From Terriglobales bacterium (GTDB lineage: Bacteria > Acidobacteriota > Terriglobia > Terriglobales > Acidobacteriaceae), in contig JAOAPE010000003.1 of assembly GCA_025462725.1 (NCBI GenBank), positions 248,001 through 312,000 of the forward strand: a DNA stretch of 64,000 nt. The letters run 5' to 3'. The notes under the pieces were generated by a model. It saw only the letters and a program-made list of their open reading frames with translations. It was not told where the DNA came from and ran no database searches. This document shows, one piece after another, positions 62,802 through 64,000 of this stretch; the first letter of the stretch is position 1, and every line of letters starts with the position of its first letter. The position numbers and the translations under genes were made by a program.

Positions 62802-63103
62802 TGGTCCCTGTCACTTACTACCTTGTTCTCAGCGCCATCTTGTTCACCATCGGCGTGGCTGCATTTATCTTCAAACGCAACATCATCACGATCTTCATGT
62901 CCATTGAGCTTATGCTCAACGCGGTGAACCTAAGCTTCGTTGCTTTCGCGAACATGCACCACAATCTCGACGGCCACATTTTTGTTTTTTTCGTGATGGT
63001 TGTGGCCGCAGCGGAAGCAGCTGTGGGACTTGCCATCATCATTTCGGTATTCCGCACGCGCGAGACATTGAATGTCGACCGCGTGAATCTGTTGAAACTC
63101 TAG
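62801..63103 (+). CDS. nuoK: NADH-quinone oxidoreductase subunit K
   Basis: The 100-residue subunit has three helices and the family pattern [24 protein letters not shown], with the helix-2 Glu (E36-type) important for proton transfer, and a second Glu in [13 protein letters not shown]. The length is typical. It is followed by nuoL after 10 bp. Confidence 0.95.
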   Translation: MVPVTYYLVLSAILFTIGVAAFIFKRNIITIFMSIELMLNAVNLSFVAFANMHHNLDGHIFVFFVMVVAAAEAAVGLAIIISVFRTRETLNVDRVNLLKL

Positions 63104-63113
63104 TTCGGAGACT

Positions 63114-64000
63114 ATGGACCAGAACCTTCATCTTTGGTTAATACCGCTACTGCCGCTCCTTGGTGCGCTTATAAATGGAGCGCTCGGCCGCCGATTCTCC
63201 AGGCAGGCAGTCGCGACGGTCGCGCTTGCGTCAACTGCCGCCGCATTCGGCATGGCACTGATGGTGGCTGCAAGCTTTTCGGGATTGGCGCACGTGCCCT
63301 ATGTGGAATCACACGGGCCATGGATCCAGATCACCGGTTTCACCGTTAATTTTACCTTCCTGCTCGACCAGCTTTCCCTGGTGATGTTGTTGGTCGTCAC
63401 CGGCGTCGGATTCCTGATCCACATCTACTCCGTCGGATACATGGCCGATGACGACGGCTACTATCGGTTTTTCGCCTACCTCAACCTCTTCATGTTCTTC
63501 ATGCTGATGCTGGTCTTGGCGAATAACTATCTTCTTATGTTCGTCGGATGGGAAGGTGTCGGCCTCGCGTCTTACTTGCTCATCGGCTTCTACTTCCTGA
63601 AGGACTCGGCCTCCCAAGCTGGCAAGAAAGCCTTCATCGTGAACCGCATCGGCGACTTCGCATTCCTTCTCGGAATGTTCATGATGACGAAGTATTTTGG
63701 GACGCTGGATTACACATCGATCTTCAGCCAGGTATTGTCGAACCCAGCTCAATTCCCTGTTGAAACTGGCGGAGCCGGATTGCTGACGTTAATCGCTTTC
63801 TGCCTGATGATTGGCGCAACGGGAAAATCCGCGCAGATTCCTTTATACGTTTGGCTGCCGGACGCGATGGAAGGCCCCACTCCGGTTTCCGCTTTGATCC
63901 ACGCAGCAACCATGGTCACCGCAGGCATCTACATGGTTGCGCGCTCAAACGTCATTTTCAATCACGCCCCCATGGCTTTGACCACCGTCGCTGTGATAGG
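63114..64000 (+). CDS. nuoL: NADH-quinone oxidoreductase subunit L (3' end outside window)
   Basis: The ATG at 63114 is preceded by GGAG. The first 295 codons are present and the frame runs off the window. The antiporter-like signatures include LLMFVGWEGVGLASYLLIGFYF and the key lysine region ATGKSAQIPLYVWLPDAMEGPTPVSALIHAATMVTAG. NuoL is one of the proton-pumping subunits and carries the lateral helix at its C-terminus, which lies beyond the window. Confidence 0.95.
   Translation, partial: MDQNLHLWLIPLLPLLGALINGALGRRFSRQAVATVALASTAAAFGMALMVAASFSGLAHVPYVESHGPWIQITGFTVNFTFLLDQLSLVMLLVVTGVGFLIHIYSVGYMADDDGYYRFFAYLNLFMFFMLMLVLANNYLLMFVGWEGVGLASYLLIGFYFLKDSASQAGKKAFIVNRIGDFAFLLGMFMMTKYFGTLDYTSIFSQVLSNPAQFPVETGGAGLLTLIAFCLMIGATGKSAQIPLYVWLPDAMEGPTPVSALIHAATMVTAGIYMVARSNVIFNHAPMALTTVAVI

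Noticed and set aside
1-64000. tRNA or rRNA genes, CRISPR arrays, transposases, integrases, toxin-antitoxin or restriction systems
   Set aside because: I looked for T-loop signatures, regularly spaced repeats and typical protein motifs of these and saw none; the window appears to be core chromosome.

Overview
The window reads as a chromosomal stretch of a Gram-negative bacterium, most likely an acidobacterium close to the Koribacter/Terriglobia group. This assignment is inferred from the gene content: a DUF6600/FecR-type secreted protein, a CreD-like membrane protein, a short membrane protein carrying only a phosphoacceptor-like helix, many small secreted proteins and lipoproteins with no recognised family, and a complete Tol-Pal envelope system. 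No tRNA or rRNA gene, CRISPR array, insertion sequence, integrase or prophage gene was seen. Nearly all of it looks like stable chromosomal backbone.

Layout. 1-1.9 kb: the end of a SPOR-domain gene, then a molybdopterin oxidoreductase transcribed away from an arsR-arsI pair, with a palindromic operator lying over the shared promoter. 1.9-13.3 kb: mostly minus-strand metabolic genes (fused ftcD, a PagL-like deacylase, yebC, purQ with a truncated AI-2E transporter behind it, a large transketolase-like enzyme, a PLP aminotransferase, a GT2 glycosyltransferase). 13.3-18.2 kb: creD-like gene, DinB-like protein and several envelope lipoproteins. 18.4-33.6 kb: uvrC, a sugar kinase, a sodium:solute symporter overlapping an APC permease, glgA, rsmA, an amidohydrolase broken by a frameshift, a DUF6600 protein, ruvC and a secreted three-repeat FN3-like protein.

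33.7-39.4 kb is a tolQ-tolR-tolA-(lipoprotein)-tolB-pal-cpoB cluster, which spans inner membrane, periplasm and outer membrane and serves outer-membrane integrity and constriction. 40.2-43.1 kb encodes a two-subunit 2-oxoacid:ferredoxin oxidoreductase. 43.2-51.3 kb holds a DapA-family aldolase with a large insertion, a DUF1028 protein, carB and carA, a 45-residue small ORF upstream of carA, and a response regulator with a PAS domain. 51.4-54.8 kb holds ribBA (its GTP cyclohydrolase half looks degenerate), a zinc-ribbon protein, a MerR-type regulator, thiS and an unknown gene.

54.8-64.0 kb is a respiratory complex I operon, nuoA-C-D-E-F-G-H-J-K-L, cut by the window end in nuoL. The subunits are tightly coupled by 1-8 bp overlaps, but nuoB and nuoI, which are essential cluster-bearing subunits, are missing from their usual places. 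The most notable observations are this split complex I, the divergent ars control region, the degenerate RibA half, the ThiS C-terminal extension, the orphan phosphoacceptor protein, the small ORF before carA, and a 7-bp tandem repeat in place of a ribosome binding site before nuoG.
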